The notes under the pieces are model-generated. The model did no database searches and was not told the origin of the DNA. It was given only the letters and a program-made list of their open reading frames with translations. Position numbers and translations under genes: made by a program. A stretch of DNA of 64,000 bases from NCBI RefSeq assembly GCF_009901565.1, contig NZ_WXEW01000004.1, positions 310,001 through 374,000 of the forward strand. Direction: 5' to 3'. Below, piece by piece: positions 49,184 through 57,168 of this stretch. Each line of letters opens with the position of its first letter. The stretch's first letter is position 1. The DNA comes from Herbidospora solisilvae (GTDB lineage: Bacteria; Actinomycetota; Actinomycetes; Streptosporangiales; Streptosporangiaceae).

Positions 49184-49365
49184 TGCCGCCTGGCCCGAAG
49201 CCTGGGAATCTGGACGCCGCCTTCGAGCATGAGCCCGACGAAGAAGCCGACGACTCCCAGGACCAGCACGATGAGGAAGGCGTTGAGGCCGCCGAAGGCG
49301 CCCACGATTCCGAGGATCGTGCCGAACACGAGCCCGACGATGGACCAGACTGGGAACTCGTTCAT
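49180..49365 (-). CDS. DUF2273-type small membrane protein
   Basis: 61 residues with two helices (WSIVGLVFGTILGIVGAFG and AFLIVLVLGVVGFFVGLMLEGG) and a basic end RLRARRQ. Size and pattern match DUF2273, another usual component of Asp23 operons. Start ATG at 49365 after AGGA; an ATG two codons earlier is possible. Confidence 0.8.
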   Translation of the reverse strand: MNEFPVWSIVGLVFGTILGIVGAFGGLNAFLIVLVLGVVGFFVGLMLEGGVQIPRLRARRQ

Positions 49366-49367
49366 GA

Positions 49368-49739
49368 TCATCCTACCTTCCTGGCTTCTTCGGTGTCGGT
49401 GACGTCTTCGACCATCACGTCCACACGCCTGTCGCCGGACAGCGGGCTCACGGCTTCGCGAACCTCGTCCACGATCTCGGGTATCGGCCTGCCGTACCGG
49501 ACGGCCACATGAATCTCGACCGCCTCGTCGCGCAGGGACACCCCCGGCACGGATCCGCCGGGCCGATACGTGGCGACCGTCCCGAACGGACCACGGGTGA
49601 GCCCGGCGACGCCCGGACAGGAGACCACCGTCTCGGCGATCCGCCCCGCGTCCGGAGCGGTCCGGGGGCGCGTGACCCCCGGGTCCGGCGGAGCCGCCGG
49701 ATCGAACCGGGGGGCCGTACGGCCCCTGCCCCTGGTCAT
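49368..49739 (-). CDS. Asp23-like protein, degenerate
   Basis: 123 residues: a Pro/Arg-rich N-terminus, then IAETVVSCPGVAGLTRGPFGTVATYRPGGSVPGVSLRDEAVEIHVAVRYGRPIPEIVDEVREAVSP, the Asp23 pattern with conserved VAGLTRG and V-RYG-PI. It overlaps the first gene by 4 bases. Confidence 0.72.
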   Translation of the reverse strand: MTRGRGRTAPRFDPAAPPDPGVTRPRTAPDAGRIAETVVSCPGVAGLTRGPFGTVATYRPGGSVPGVSLRDEAVEIHVAVRYGRPIPEIVDEVREAVSPLSGDRRVDVMVEDVTDTEEARKVG

Positions 49740-50182
49740 TGGACCCGCGCACCTTCCCTCATGCCCGAGGACTCGTCCTGGCTCGGCAGGTAGACGTCAT
49801 CGACCGCGACGTTGACCTCGGTCACCTCGAGCCCGCACATCTGCCCGACGGCCGTCGTCACGTGTTCTCGGACCGCTGCCGCGAGGTCCGGGATGGCCAC
49901 GCCGTAGTCGACGACCAGATCGATGTCCACGGCCGCCTGGCGTTCGCCGACCTCGACGGCGATGCCGCGCGTGACGCCGTCCTCGCCGACGAGTCTGCCC
50001 TTGAACGCGCCGAACGCGCGGGCCGGCGCGGTGCCGAAGTCGTGGACCCCGGAGATCTCCCGGGCGGCCACGCCGGCGATCTTCGCGACGACGTCCCCCG
50101 AGATGGTGGTGCGTCCGTGGTCGTGGGCGCGATCTCGCGGGACTGGCGCGCCCTGGGCCGATGGCGCATGGGTCTCCGTCAT
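49736..50182 (-). CDS. Asp23/Gls24-family envelope stress response protein
   Basis: 148 residues. The full family pattern: TTISGDVVAKIAGVAAREISGVHDFG, GVTRGIAVEVGERQAAVDIDLVVDYGVAIPDLAAAVREHVTTAVGQMCGLEVTEVNVAVDDV. It heads the six-gene operon (asp23, asp23-like, DUF2273, asp23-like, DUF6286, amaP). The group likely senses or protects against envelope or alkaline stress. The promoter area holds a long inverted repeat at 50232-50275. Confidence 0.92.
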   Translation of the reverse strand: MTETHAPSAQGAPVPRDRAHDHGRTTISGDVVAKIAGVAAREISGVHDFGTAPARAFGAFKGRLVGEDGVTRGIAVEVGERQAAVDIDLVVDYGVAIPDLAAAVREHVTTAVGQMCGLEVTEVNVAVDDVYLPSQDESSGMREGARVQ

Positions 50183-50231
50183 ATGAATCCCCCACTTTGG
50201 CCTTTTTGACGGCCTTATCGGTTTCTGGCCG

Positions 50232-50275
50232 CCTTCATCCCTTAGTACCCATTTTGATGAAGGAAGGGATGAAGG
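50232..50275. promoter_or_regulatory. Inverted repeat in the asp23 promoter region
   Basis: CCTTCATCCCTT and AAGGGATGAAGG, perfect 12-bp arms with a 20-base spacer, 50-93 bases before the asp23 start. On the minus strand GGGTAC lies in the spacer, like the -10 of stress sigma factors, but no GTTT -35 was found. Confidence 0.55.
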
Positions 50276-50403
50276 TCAGGGTTAGGTTGCGTCATGGGCC
50301 TGCCTCGACTTGCCAAAGCGGCATTTTCCGGCGTCCGTACTCGCACAGATCTCGCTTGGACGATTGCGCACCGTCAGTGAATACTCGTCCGGGGAAGTCG
50401 AGT

Positions 50404-51339
50404 ATGTTCTCGCGCATGCCGCTGCACCCGCAGTCCCAGTTCTTCCTCGACCGTTTCCCGCCCGTCGCCGGGGCCGACCTCGACGCGCTCACCGACGACG
50501 AGGTGGCCGTGCTCCGGAACCTCGACAACAAGACCGCCGAGCGCGGGGCCCCCGTCGAGGTCTTCTCGGCCGTCGACACGACGGCCGCCGGAGTTCCCGT
50601 ACGCGTCTACCGCCCCACCGGCGAAGAGTCGCTTCCCGTCGTGGTCTACCTCCACGGCGGCGGCTGGGTCTACGGCACCCTCCCCCAACTCGATCCTCTC
50701 GGCCGTGACCTGGCCGTTCGCAGCGGGGCGGTGGTCGTGATGGCCGACTACCGGCTGGCGCCCGAGCACGTCTTCCCGGCCGCCGTCGACGACGCCTGGG
50801 CGGTCGTCCGCGACGTCTTCGACCGTCCCTCCTTCTACAACGCCGTTCCGGGCATGGTCGCCGTCGCGGGCGACAGCGCCGGGGGCAACCTGGCCGCGGT
50901 GACCGCCTGGCTGGCCCGCGACGCCGGGTTGCCGCTCGTCCACCAGGCCCTGATCTACCCGGTGACCGACGTGGCCATGGACACCCCGAGCTACACCGAG
51001 TTCGCGCACGGCTTCGGCCTCAGCGTGACCGACATGGCGTGGGTCGTCCGCAAGTACGCCCCCGGCGTCGACCCCCGCGACCCCCGCCTGTCCCCTCTCC
51101 ACCTGGCCGACAAGTCGGGGCTGGCCCCCGCGACCGTCATCACCGCCGAGTACGACGTGCTCCGGGACGAGGGCCGGGCGTACGCCAAGGCGCTGGCGGA
51201 CGCCGGGGTGCCGGTCGACCACCACGACTACGCGGGCGCGCTGCACGGGTTCGTCTCCTACCCGGGGTTCTTCGACGTGGCCGACGAGGCCAGGGAGCAC
51301 GTCGCGCGGAACCTGCGGGCGGCCTTCAGACGTCCCTGA
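50404..51339 (+). CDS. Alpha/beta hydrolase, HSL-type esterase
   Basis: 311 residues from the ATG at 50404 (GGGGAAG 8 bases before); ATG 50416 is possible. Oxyanion motif YLHGGGWVYG near residue 83; MADYRLAPEHVFPAAVDD; nucleophile GDSAGGNLAAV (Ser about 159); then the aspartate in ITAEYDVLRDEG and histidine in GALHGFVSYPG. This is a family IV esterase, more standard than the one at 12199. Cytoplasmic. The last 14 bases overlap the convergent gene. Confidence 0.92.
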   Translation: MFSRMPLHPQSQFFLDRFPPVAGADLDALTDDEVAVLRNLDNKTAERGAPVEVFSAVDTTAAGVPVRVYRPTGEESLPVVVYLHGGGWVYGTLPQLDPLGRDLAVRSGAVVVMADYRLAPEHVFPAAVDDAWAVVRDVFDRPSFYNAVPGMVAVAGDSAGGNLAAVTAWLARDAGLPLVHQALIYPVTDVAMDTPSYTEFAHGFGLSVTDMAWVVRKYAPGVDPRDPRLSPLHLADKSGLAPATVITAEYDVLRDEGRAYAKALADAGVPVDHHDYAGALHGFVSYPGFFDVADEAREHVARNLRAAFRRP

Positions 51340-52156
51340 GCTCCCCGAGTTCCTCCGCCGTCACCGGCCGGGTCTGGGCGAAGCCGCGCACCAGCACCTC
51401 TTCCGGCACGTCGTTGGCGATCATCTGCATGGTCACCCCGCCGGCCCGGCCGAGCGCCCGGGTGAAGCCGCCCGCGGTCCTGACCCACACCCCCGGCGCG
51501 GCCTGGCGGCAGGTGGCGTCCGCGTCGATCGGATATCGGGGGACCGGGTCGAGGCACATCTCCTCGGGATCGCTGGCCCCGGGATGGAGGTAGACCTCGA
51601 CCTCGGTCTTCCCGTCGGGCGACGCGTAGGTCAGCGCGATCTCCCCGTTGACCGGGAAGCTGCTCGACGAGACCAGGTCGTGCCCGGGGATGACCGGCGC
51701 GACCAGCGGCACTCCGGAGGAGGCGATCATCTCCTCGAACTCGCGGTCGTACTTGAGCTCCTCCACCGGGCCGGTGGCGGCGAACCCCGCGATCAGGAGA
51801 GCGCTCACGCCGATTTTCGGCCATGGGAACCCAGGGGAGAAGAACCAGGAGACGATCAGGAAACCCAGCGCCGGATAGGCCAGGATGACCGGCCACGGCA
51901 CGTCGTGGTCGAGCAGCGAGTGCCATGCGACCACGGTGAACATCAGGAAATAGGCGCCGGGAAACGCGAGCAGGCCGACGGGCAACCACCAGGGCAAGCG
52001 CGCCAGCCAGCCGAAAATCAGGCCGAGCGTGAGCGGGGCTGCGAAGACCAGCATGAGGCCGCCGACGACGTCGTCCGTCGGCGCCCACATGCTGAACACG
52101 AGCGCGGCCACCCAGATCGCCATGGCGACCAGCAGGCGTCTCCCCCATAACGGCAT
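51326..52156 (-). CDS. Hypothetical membrane protein
   Basis: 276 residues. Four hydrophobic segments in the first half (8-27, 32-50, 55-78, 88-120), then a soluble extracytoplasmic C-terminal region with two cysteines (MCLDPVPRYPIDADATCRQ, a likely disulphide) and YLHPGASDPEEM. Unknown family. No operon partner. Confidence 0.7.
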   Translation of the reverse strand: MPLWGRRLLVAMAIWVAALVFSMWAPTDDVVGGLMLVFAAPLTLGLIFGWLARLPWWLPVGLLAFPGAYFLMFTVVAWHSLLDHDVPWPVILAYPALGFLIVSWFFSPGFPWPKIGVSALLIAGFAATGPVEELKYDREFEEMIASSGVPLVAPVIPGHDLVSSSSFPVNGEIALTYASPDGKTEVEVYLHPGASDPEEMCLDPVPRYPIDADATCRQAAPGVWVRTAGGFTRALGRAGGVTMQMIANDVPEEVLVRGFAQTRPVTAEELGELRDV

Positions 52157-52160
52157 GCGC

Positions 52161-52508
52161 CTAGTCTGGCAGCGCCGTCCAATCCCGCCATAGATGTACG
52201 TCGATCACAATGAACGGCCCGACCGGCGGAATTTCCCGATATTGCGGATATTTTGCCGTCAACGCGACGACCGGCCATTCATCGACGACCCGGGCGGTCC
52301 CGTCCGCCCGTACCCACCACAACCTCTCCCAGTTCTCCTCGTAGTGGTCGGCGAGCACGCTCACCCGGGGATCGGCCGCGATGTTCTCCAGGCGGCGCAA
52401 CCGCCGGGTGGTCTTGGGCTTGTGGTCGACGGCGGTCACGATCACGTCGCCCTCCAGGGCGAAGGTCACCGGCACGACGTGCGGGCCGGCGGTCGCCAGC
52501 CGGGCCAC
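52161..52508 (-). CDS. TIGR03668-type PPOX-class F420-dependent oxidoreductase, start uncertain
   Basis: 115 residues from GTG 52508. Split-barrel fold: VARLATAGPHVVPVTFALEGDVIVTAVDHKPKTTRRLRRLENIAADPRVSVLADHYEENWERLWWVRADG matches the F420-dependent family throughout. Odd point: the in-frame codons just before the GTG encode RERFAAAR, which matches the conserved family N-terminus, yet no start codon precedes it before the overlap with the next gene. The true start may be further up, or a small indel has separated it. Cytoplasmic redox enzyme. Confidence 0.8.
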   Translation of the reverse strand: MARLATAGPHVVPVTFALEGDVIVTAVDHKPKTTRRLRRLENIAADPRVSVLADHYEENWERLWWVRADGTARVVDEWPVVALTAKYPQYREIPPVGPFIVIDVHLWRDWTALPD

Positions 52509-52527
52509 CCGGGCCGCCGCGAAGCGC

Positions 52528-53442
52528 TCACGCGGTGATGACGATCTTGCCTTGTGCGTGCCCGTTCTCGACCTCCCTCAACGCCCGGTCGGCCTGGTCG
52601 AGCGGATAGGTCGCGGTCACGTGCGGGTCGAGCACGCCGTCGGCCACCAGGTCGGCGACCGCGCCCAGCACCTCCTTGGTGCGGGCCCGCGCGACCGGCT
52701 TGCCGCCGAGGTCCCTGGCCGTGGTCTGGTCTCCGGCGGAGATCAGCTTCGAGTGGTCCTTCAGCACCGGCGCGACCTCGCGGAGCGCGTCGCCGCCGAC
52801 CAGGTCGTAGATGCCGTCGACGCCCTGCGGGGCCACCGCGCGCACCCGCTCGGCGACGCCGGGGCCCGGTTCCACGTACGCCGCCCCGAGCGACTCGACG
52901 AACCCCCGTTTGGCCGGGTCGGCGGTGCCGATCACGCGCACCCCGGCGTGCCGGGCGATCTGCGCGGCGGCCGTGCCGACGCCCCCGCCGATACCGGTGA
53001 TCAGCAGGGTGCCGCCGCGCGGCAGGCCGAGCTGTCGGACGCCGTCGTAGGCCGTGGCGGCGGCGACCGGCAGGGTGGCGGCGTCCTCGAACGACACCAC
53101 GTCGGGCTTGCGCGCCAGGCCCGACGCCGGGAGGACGGCGTACTCGGCGTAGCCGCCCTTCAGCGGGCTGCCGAAGACGGCCTCGCCCGGCTTGAGCCCG
53201 GTGACGCCGGGGCCGATCTCGGCGATGACCCCGGCGACCTCGTTGCCGAAGACGGCCGGGAAGTGGTCGGGGTTGACGCCCGGCCCGCGCCAGCCGGTGC
53301 GGCGCTTCCAGTCGGCCGGGTTGACCCCGGCGGCCTTGACCCTGACGACGACCTGGCCCGGTCCGGCGGTCGGTTTGGGCAGGTCGGCGAACTCCTCGAC
53401 CTCGGGGCCGCCGTACTCCCGGTACACGTAGGCTTTCGGCAT
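52528..53442 (-). CDS. NADP-dependent quinone oxidoreductase (zinc-free MDR)
   Basis: 304 residues. The family start MPKAYVYREYGGPEVEEFADLPKPTAGPGQVVVRVKAAGVNPADWK; the Rossmann site LLITGIGGGVGTAAAQIARHAG; ends with GKIVITA. Medium-chain dehydrogenase of the quinone oxidoreductase type, reducing quinones or enones with NADPH. It is followed by the F420 gene and preceded by an SDR, all in one direction (spacings 15-19 bases), so likely one transcript. Confidence 0.93.
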   Translation of the reverse strand: MPKAYVYREYGGPEVEEFADLPKPTAGPGQVVVRVKAAGVNPADWKRRTGWRGPGVNPDHFPAVFGNEVAGVIAEIGPGVTGLKPGEAVFGSPLKGGYAEYAVLPASGLARKPDVVSFEDAATLPVAAATAYDGVRQLGLPRGGTLLITGIGGGVGTAAAQIARHAGVRVIGTADPAKRGFVESLGAAYVEPGPGVAERVRAVAPQGVDGIYDLVGGDALREVAPVLKDHSKLISAGDQTTARDLGGKPVARARTKEVLGAVADLVADGVLDPHVTATYPLDQADRALREVENGHAQGKIVITA

Positions 53443-53457
53443 CTCGCCCTCCTCGGC

Positions 53458-54216
53458 TTACCGTTCCTGCTCCGTCGGCCGGATGAGCACCTCGTTGATC
53501 GCGACGTGCCGGGGCCGGGTCACGATGTACGCGATGGCGTCGGCGATGTCCTCCGGCTGCATGCGCTCGACGTCGCCGAAGGTGCTCCTGATGCCCTCCA
53601 GCACCTCGGGCCGGTTGTGCCCGGCCAGCTCGGTCTCCACCGCGCCCGGCTCGACCAGCGAGATCCGCACGTGCTTGCGGGTGACCTCCTGCCGCAGCGC
53701 CTCGCTGAACGCGCCGACGCCGTGCTTGGTGAGGTTGTAGACGCCGCTCCCGCTGCGGGCGATGCGCCCGGCGACCGAGGAGACGTTGACCATGTCGGCG
53801 ACGTAGCGGGGCCCGTCGTCGGCGGCCCTGATCAGGTGCGGCAGCGCGGCGTGCGCGCAGTAGAGCAGGCCCAGGACGTTGACCTCGACCATTCGCTGCC
53901 ATTCGGAGACGGGCGCGTCCTGCGCGGGCCCGAGCAGCATGACCCCGGCGTTGTTGACCAGGGTGTCGATCCGGCCGAGCTCGGAGGCGGTGCGCTCGAC
54001 GGCCGCGCGGGCCTGCGCCTCGTCGGTCACATCGGCCTCGATCACCAGGACCCGGCCTCCGTCCTTGCCGATCCGGGCGGCCAGGTCCTCAAGACGTTCC
54101 CGCCGCCGGGCGACCGCCGCGACCGCGGCGCCCTGGTGGGCGAGCGCCACAGCGGCGGCCTCCCCGATTCCGCTCGACGCCCCGGTGACCAGGGCGACCG
54201 TGCCGTCAAGGCGCAT
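53458..54216 (-). CDS. Short-chain dehydrogenase/reductase (SDR)
   Basis: 252 residues. TGASSGIGEAAA (glycine motif), NNAGVM, Ser in VNVSSVAGRIARSGSG, and the YxxxK site in VYNLTKHG. NADP binding is suggested by the RRRERL stretch after beta-2. A classical SDR of unknown substrate. First gene of the three-gene group to 52161; start ATG at 54216, 77 bases from the divergent molbindin. Confidence 0.94.
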   Translation of the reverse strand: MRLDGTVALVTGASSGIGEAAAVALAHQGAAVAAVARRRERLEDLAARIGKDGGRVLVIEADVTDEAQARAAVERTASELGRIDTLVNNAGVMLLGPAQDAPVSEWQRMVEVNVLGLLYCAHAALPHLIRAADDGPRYVADMVNVSSVAGRIARSGSGVYNLTKHGVGAFSEALRQEVTRKHVRISLVEPGAVETELAGHNRPEVLEGIRSTFGDVERMQPEDIADAIAYIVTRPRHVAINEVLIRPTEQER

Positions 54217-54293
54217 GACTTACCCCTTTCGTCCGTTCCCCAGTCTACGGACAGGGTGTTTTCCGCCCCCGTGAGCCCGGGCACAGGACGATC

Positions 54294-54500
54294 ATGAAAC
54301 TGAGTGCACGGAACGCGATCCCGGCCGAGGTCACCGGGGTCACGCGGGGCGAGGCCACCGCCAACGTCGAGTTGTCGGCGGGCGGCCTCCGGCTGGTCGC
54401 GTCGATCACCGCCGAGGCGGCCGAGGAGCTCGGACTGGCGGTCGGCAGCCGGGTCACGGCGATCGTGAAGGCCTCCGACGTGATCCTGGCGACCGGCTGA
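54294..54500 (+). CDS. Molbindin (single Mop/TOBE domain)
   Basis: 68 residues. MKLSARNAIPAEVTGVTRGEATANVELSAGG...ITAEAAEELGLAVGSRVTAIVKASDVILATG is a single Mop domain; six copies form a molybdate- or tungstate-binding shell. It buffers molybdate in the cytoplasm. A hairpin shared with the convergent VOC gene follows. Confidence 0.93.
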   Translation: MKLSARNAIPAEVTGVTRGEATANVELSAGGLRLVASITAEAAEELGLAVGSRVTAIVKASDVILATG

Positions 54501-54520
54501 CGACCCGTGGGCGGTCAGCC
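54495..54520. terminator. Short hairpin between molbindin and VOC genes
   Basis: GGCTGAC, 12-base loop, GTCAGCC: a 7-bp stem covering both stop codons of the convergent genes. Weak but well placed. Confidence 0.45.
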
Positions 54521-54922
54521 TCGTGAGGAGATCTGCTGCACCGCCCACCCGTTCCCGTCGGGGTCGTCGAAGAACACGAAACCGACGTTGTCGAGGGGAT
54601 CGGGCACCGGATGGGGGTTCTCCCCGATCGTCTGTACGCCGGTCACCTCGACCCCCCGCTCCACCAGCAGCGCGTGCGCCTTCCGGATGTCCGGCACCAC
54701 AAGCTGGAGCCCCCGCAGCGACCCCGGCGGCATCTGCGGCACCGCCCCCTTCCCGATCACGATCGAGCACCCCGACCCGGGCGGGGTCAGCTGCACGATC
54801 CTGACGTCGTCGCCGAACGCCGTGTCGTGGTCGACGGCGAAGCCCAGCCGGTCGGCGTAGAAGGCCTTGGCCCGGTCGACGTCCGACACGGGGACGACGA
54901 CCACTTCGAGGGTCCAGTTCAT
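54515..54922 (-). CDS. VOC-family (glyoxalase/bleomycin-resistance fold) protein
   Basis: 135 residues. Beta-alpha repeat: LEVVVVPVSDVDRAKAFYADRLGFAVDHD and GLQLVVPDIRKAHALLVERGVEVTG, ending VFFDDPDGNGWAVQQIS. Metal-binding positions are in both halves. Substrate unknown. It overlaps the SRPBCC gene by 4 bases. Confidence 0.92.
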   Translation of the reverse strand: MNWTLEVVVVPVSDVDRAKAFYADRLGFAVDHDTAFGDDVRIVQLTPPGSGCSIVIGKGAVPQMPPGSLRGLQLVVPDIRKAHALLVERGVEVTGVQTIGENPHPVPDPLDNVGFVFFDDPDGNGWAVQQISSRG

Positions 54923-55386
54923 GCCTGTCCTTCCAACAGCAGATCGATTCTCGTGTACGCCTCCGCCATGCCCCTGGCCATCGGGTAACGCAGCGCGGTC
55001 GCCCGGCCGGCTGGGGTGGCGTAGCGGATCGTGGTGGTGAGCAGGGTCGCGGCCCCCTCCTCGGTGAGGTCGTGGGTGATCACGGTGACCCCTGGATACG
55101 ACTGGTCGTCGAAGACCTCGCTGACCGTGATCGAGACGGGCGGCTCGACGGCCCGCACCTCCCCGCGCTGCGTCATCCGCGCCCCGCCCGGCCCCTCGGA
55201 GACGAACAGGTATGCGGCCCCCACGGCGGCCTCGAACGAACACTCCACCAGCCGCCACCCCCGCGCCCCGTACCACTGGACGAGCAGGCCGGGCACGGTG
55301 AGCGCGGCGAACACCCGGTCGCGGGGCGCGGCGAACCGGCGGGTGACGACGAGCTCCCGGTCGCCCCGGGTGAGGACGTCGGTCAT
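54919..55386 (-). CDS. SRPBCC (AHSA1-type) domain protein
   Basis: 155 residues from the ATG at 55386. ELVVTRRFAAPRDRVFAALTVPGLLVQWYGARGWRLVECSFEAAVGAAYLF is the AHSA1 opening (ligand cavity), ending with the long C-terminal helix GMAEAYTRIDLLLEGQ. It sits between ArsR and VOC genes with 4-base overlaps; ArsR-AHSA1-VOC is a frequent trio for handling a small hydrophobic compound. Confidence 0.9.
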   Translation of the reverse strand: MTDVLTRGDRELVVTRRFAAPRDRVFAALTVPGLLVQWYGARGWRLVECSFEAAVGAAYLFVSEGPGGARMTQRGEVRAVEPPVSITVSEVFDDQSYPGVTVITHDLTEEGAATLLTTTIRYATPAGRATALRYPMARGMAEAYTRIDLLLEGQA

Positions 55387-55691
55387 TCCATGCCCTTCAG
55401 CAGGGAGTCGAGCCGCTGGAAGCTCTCCTCCCAGTAGTCGCGGTAACCGGCCAGCCATTCGGTCGCCTCACGCAGCGGTCCGGCGGCCAGGCGGCAGGGG
55501 CGGCGCTGGGCGTCTCTCCCCCGGGTGATCAGGCCCGCCTTCTCCAGGACCTTGAGGTGCTTGGAGACGGCCGGCTGGCTCATCGCGAACGGGGCGGCCA
55601 GTTCGGTCACCGTGGCCTCGCCCTGCGCGAGCCGGGCCAGGATCGCCCGGCGGGTGGGGTCGGCCAGGGCGGCGAACGTGGCGTCCAGCAT
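55383..55691 (-). CDS. ArsR-family regulator
   Basis: 102 residues. Winged helix DATFAALADPTRRAILARLAQGEATVTELAAPFAMSQPAVSKHLKVLEKAGLITRGRDAQRRPCRLA. The metal-binding ELCVCDL motif is missing, so it probably senses something else, as in ArsR-SRPBCC pairs. It is first in the operon; repeats of TAAC/GTTA in its promoter are the likely operator. Confidence 0.93.
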   Translation of the reverse strand: MLDATFAALADPTRRAILARLAQGEATVTELAAPFAMSQPAVSKHLKVLEKAGLITRGRDAQRRPCRLAAGPLREATEWLAGYRDYWEESFQRLDSLLKGME

Positions 55692-55698
55692 GGGCAGA

Positions 55699-55718
55699 TA
55701 ACCTTTCAGTTATTTAAC
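55699..55718. promoter_or_regulatory. Putative ArsR operator
   Basis: TAAC-CTTTCA-GTTA-TT-TAAC: three half-sites in an AT-rich patch 8-27 bases before arsR, giving two overlapping inverted repeats. Autoregulation is inferred. Confidence 0.5.
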
Positions 55719-55754
55719 AGGATGGTTTTATACCACTCCGTCGGCGGGGCTCGC

Positions 55755-55760
55755 TAGGGT
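55755..55760 (+). promoter_or_regulatory. -10-like hexamer of the gene at 55769
   Basis: TAGGGT begins 14 bases before the ATG, with TGCCGCCC between. The same layout (TAGATT, then GTGCGCCC) occurs at 57155 before the next gene. It suggests leaderless transcription. Confidence 0.4.
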
Positions 55761-55768
55761 TGCCGCCC

Positions 55769-57157
55769 ATGCGCCGGAGATCATCCCTCTACCTGACCCT
55801 CGCCTCCGTGATCTCGGCGGGCTCCCTCCTCCACCGGCCGGCACGAAGCGACGTGCGGATCTGGGCGTTCCCCGGCTTCGGCAACTGCCTGGGAGGCGAC
55901 CTCCACTTCGCGATCATGCGCCACCTTTCGCAGCTCGACGAGCCCGCCTGGACCGGCGGAGCACCCGGTCTCCTCGGTCTCGGAGTGCTCGGCGCGGGTC
56001 TCATCGAGGTCCTGGTCCACAGCGGGCTCGCCCTGGTCATGCTGGCCGCGGTGGTGCTGGCCGCTGGAGGCGGATCACGGCCCGCACGGGTGGCGGTCCG
56101 GATCATGGGATGGTGGCTGGTGATCGGCCACGGCCTGCGGTTCGCGCTGCTCGCGCTCGACGTGGCGAGCGCCCCGGCGTGCTTCGAGACGGCGTGGCTC
56201 GGCTGGGACGGGGTCCGGGCGCTCGGGCCGTCCGACGCGCTGGGGGTGCTGAACGGGTGCCTCCTGCTGGCCGCCGCCCGGCGACGGCCCGGCGCGGCCG
56301 CGCGGCTGCTGTCCCGGCCACGGGTGCGCCGCGGGTTCGTGCGCCTGACGGCGGCCGGGCTGATCGCCAGCCTCGTGCAGACCGACGGGCACCGGGGCGC
56401 CGTCGCCGCCCACGACTGCGCCGCCCTGACGTACGGCGACGACATCGCGGTCGGCGAGGCCGCGTACCTGTGCGGCATGCGCGGCGGCGGGCGTTTCGCC
56501 GGGATCCCCGACCGCGACCTGGTCGCCTACGGACGGGCCGCCTGCGCGCGCTATCCCCTCAGGGCGGAGTCGGTCTACGACCTCGCCCCGATCTGCCCCC
56601 TCGCCCACCGCGACGCGACCGCGCTGATCCTCTCGGAGACGGTGACCTATGACCTGGCCGACGCGGCCTCCGAGGTCTTCTGCGACCTCAACCGCCATCG
56701 CCCGCTGATCCGCCCGGCCCATGTGGCGAGCGACCTTACGTGGACCGACTACGGCGCCATCGAGTCGTGGGAGCCCGACGTGGCGGAGGAGAGCGCCGGA
56801 GACCCGCCGGAGGGCCCGCTCATCGCCGCCGCGCCCGGCGTGCTCGCACTGAACGTCGACCCCGACTTCGACGTCTGCCTGACCGCCGAGGTCTATCCAA
56901 GGCGGCCCCCGCTGGAGACGAAGGGCTGGGAGCAGGTCGTCGAGGTCGGCTACCGGAGTTCCACGGGCCATCTGGAGCTGAACGACCCGATAGGCGGCGG
57001 CCACGGGCTGAAGGTGCCCGGCCTGCGGCGCGGCGACTACCGGATCAGGGCCCACTTCCGGCCGACGGACGGCTACCAGCCGCAGCTCCTGCTGCTGATG
57101 ATCTTCCCGGGGAAGGGCGGCCACCGCCGGGAGTTCCCTGTCGGCCGCCACCGCTAG
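55769..57157 (+). CDS. Hypothetical membrane protein
   Basis: 462 residues. N-terminal part with several hydrophobic segments (LGLGVLGAGLIEVLVHSGLALVMLAAVVLAAG near 68-99; MGWWLVIGHGLRFALLALDVA), then a cysteine-containing soluble region (CAALTYGDD; YLCGMRGGG; ACARYP; APICPL) and a beta-rich C-terminus (VEVGYRSSTGHLELNDP). No family recognised. Leaderless start. It may share function with the membrane gene at 57169 because of the matching promoters. Confidence 0.65.
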   Translation: MRRRSSLYLTLASVISAGSLLHRPARSDVRIWAFPGFGNCLGGDLHFAIMRHLSQLDEPAWTGGAPGLLGLGVLGAGLIEVLVHSGLALVMLAAVVLAAGGGSRPARVAVRIMGWWLVIGHGLRFALLALDVASAPACFETAWLGWDGVRALGPSDALGVLNGCLLLAAARRRPGAAARLLSRPRVRRGFVRLTAAGLIASLVQTDGHRGAVAAHDCAALTYGDDIAVGEAAYLCGMRGGGRFAGIPDRDLVAYGRAACARYPLRAESVYDLAPICPLAHRDATALILSETVTYDLADAASEVFCDLNRHRPLIRPAHVASDLTWTDYGAIESWEPDVAEESAGDPPEGPLIAAAPGVLALNVDPDFDVCLTAEVYPRRPPLETKGWEQVVEVGYRSSTGHLELNDPIGGGHGLKVPGLRRGDYRIRAHFRPTDGYQPQLLLLMIFPGKGGHRREFPVGRHR

Positions 57158-57160
57158 ATT
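57155..57160 (+). promoter_or_regulatory. -10-like hexamer of the gene at 57169
   Basis: TAGATT begins 14 bases before the ATG, the same spacing as at 55755. It overlaps the stop codon of the preceding gene (TAG at 57155). Confidence 0.4.
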
Positions 57161-57168
57161 GTGCGCCC

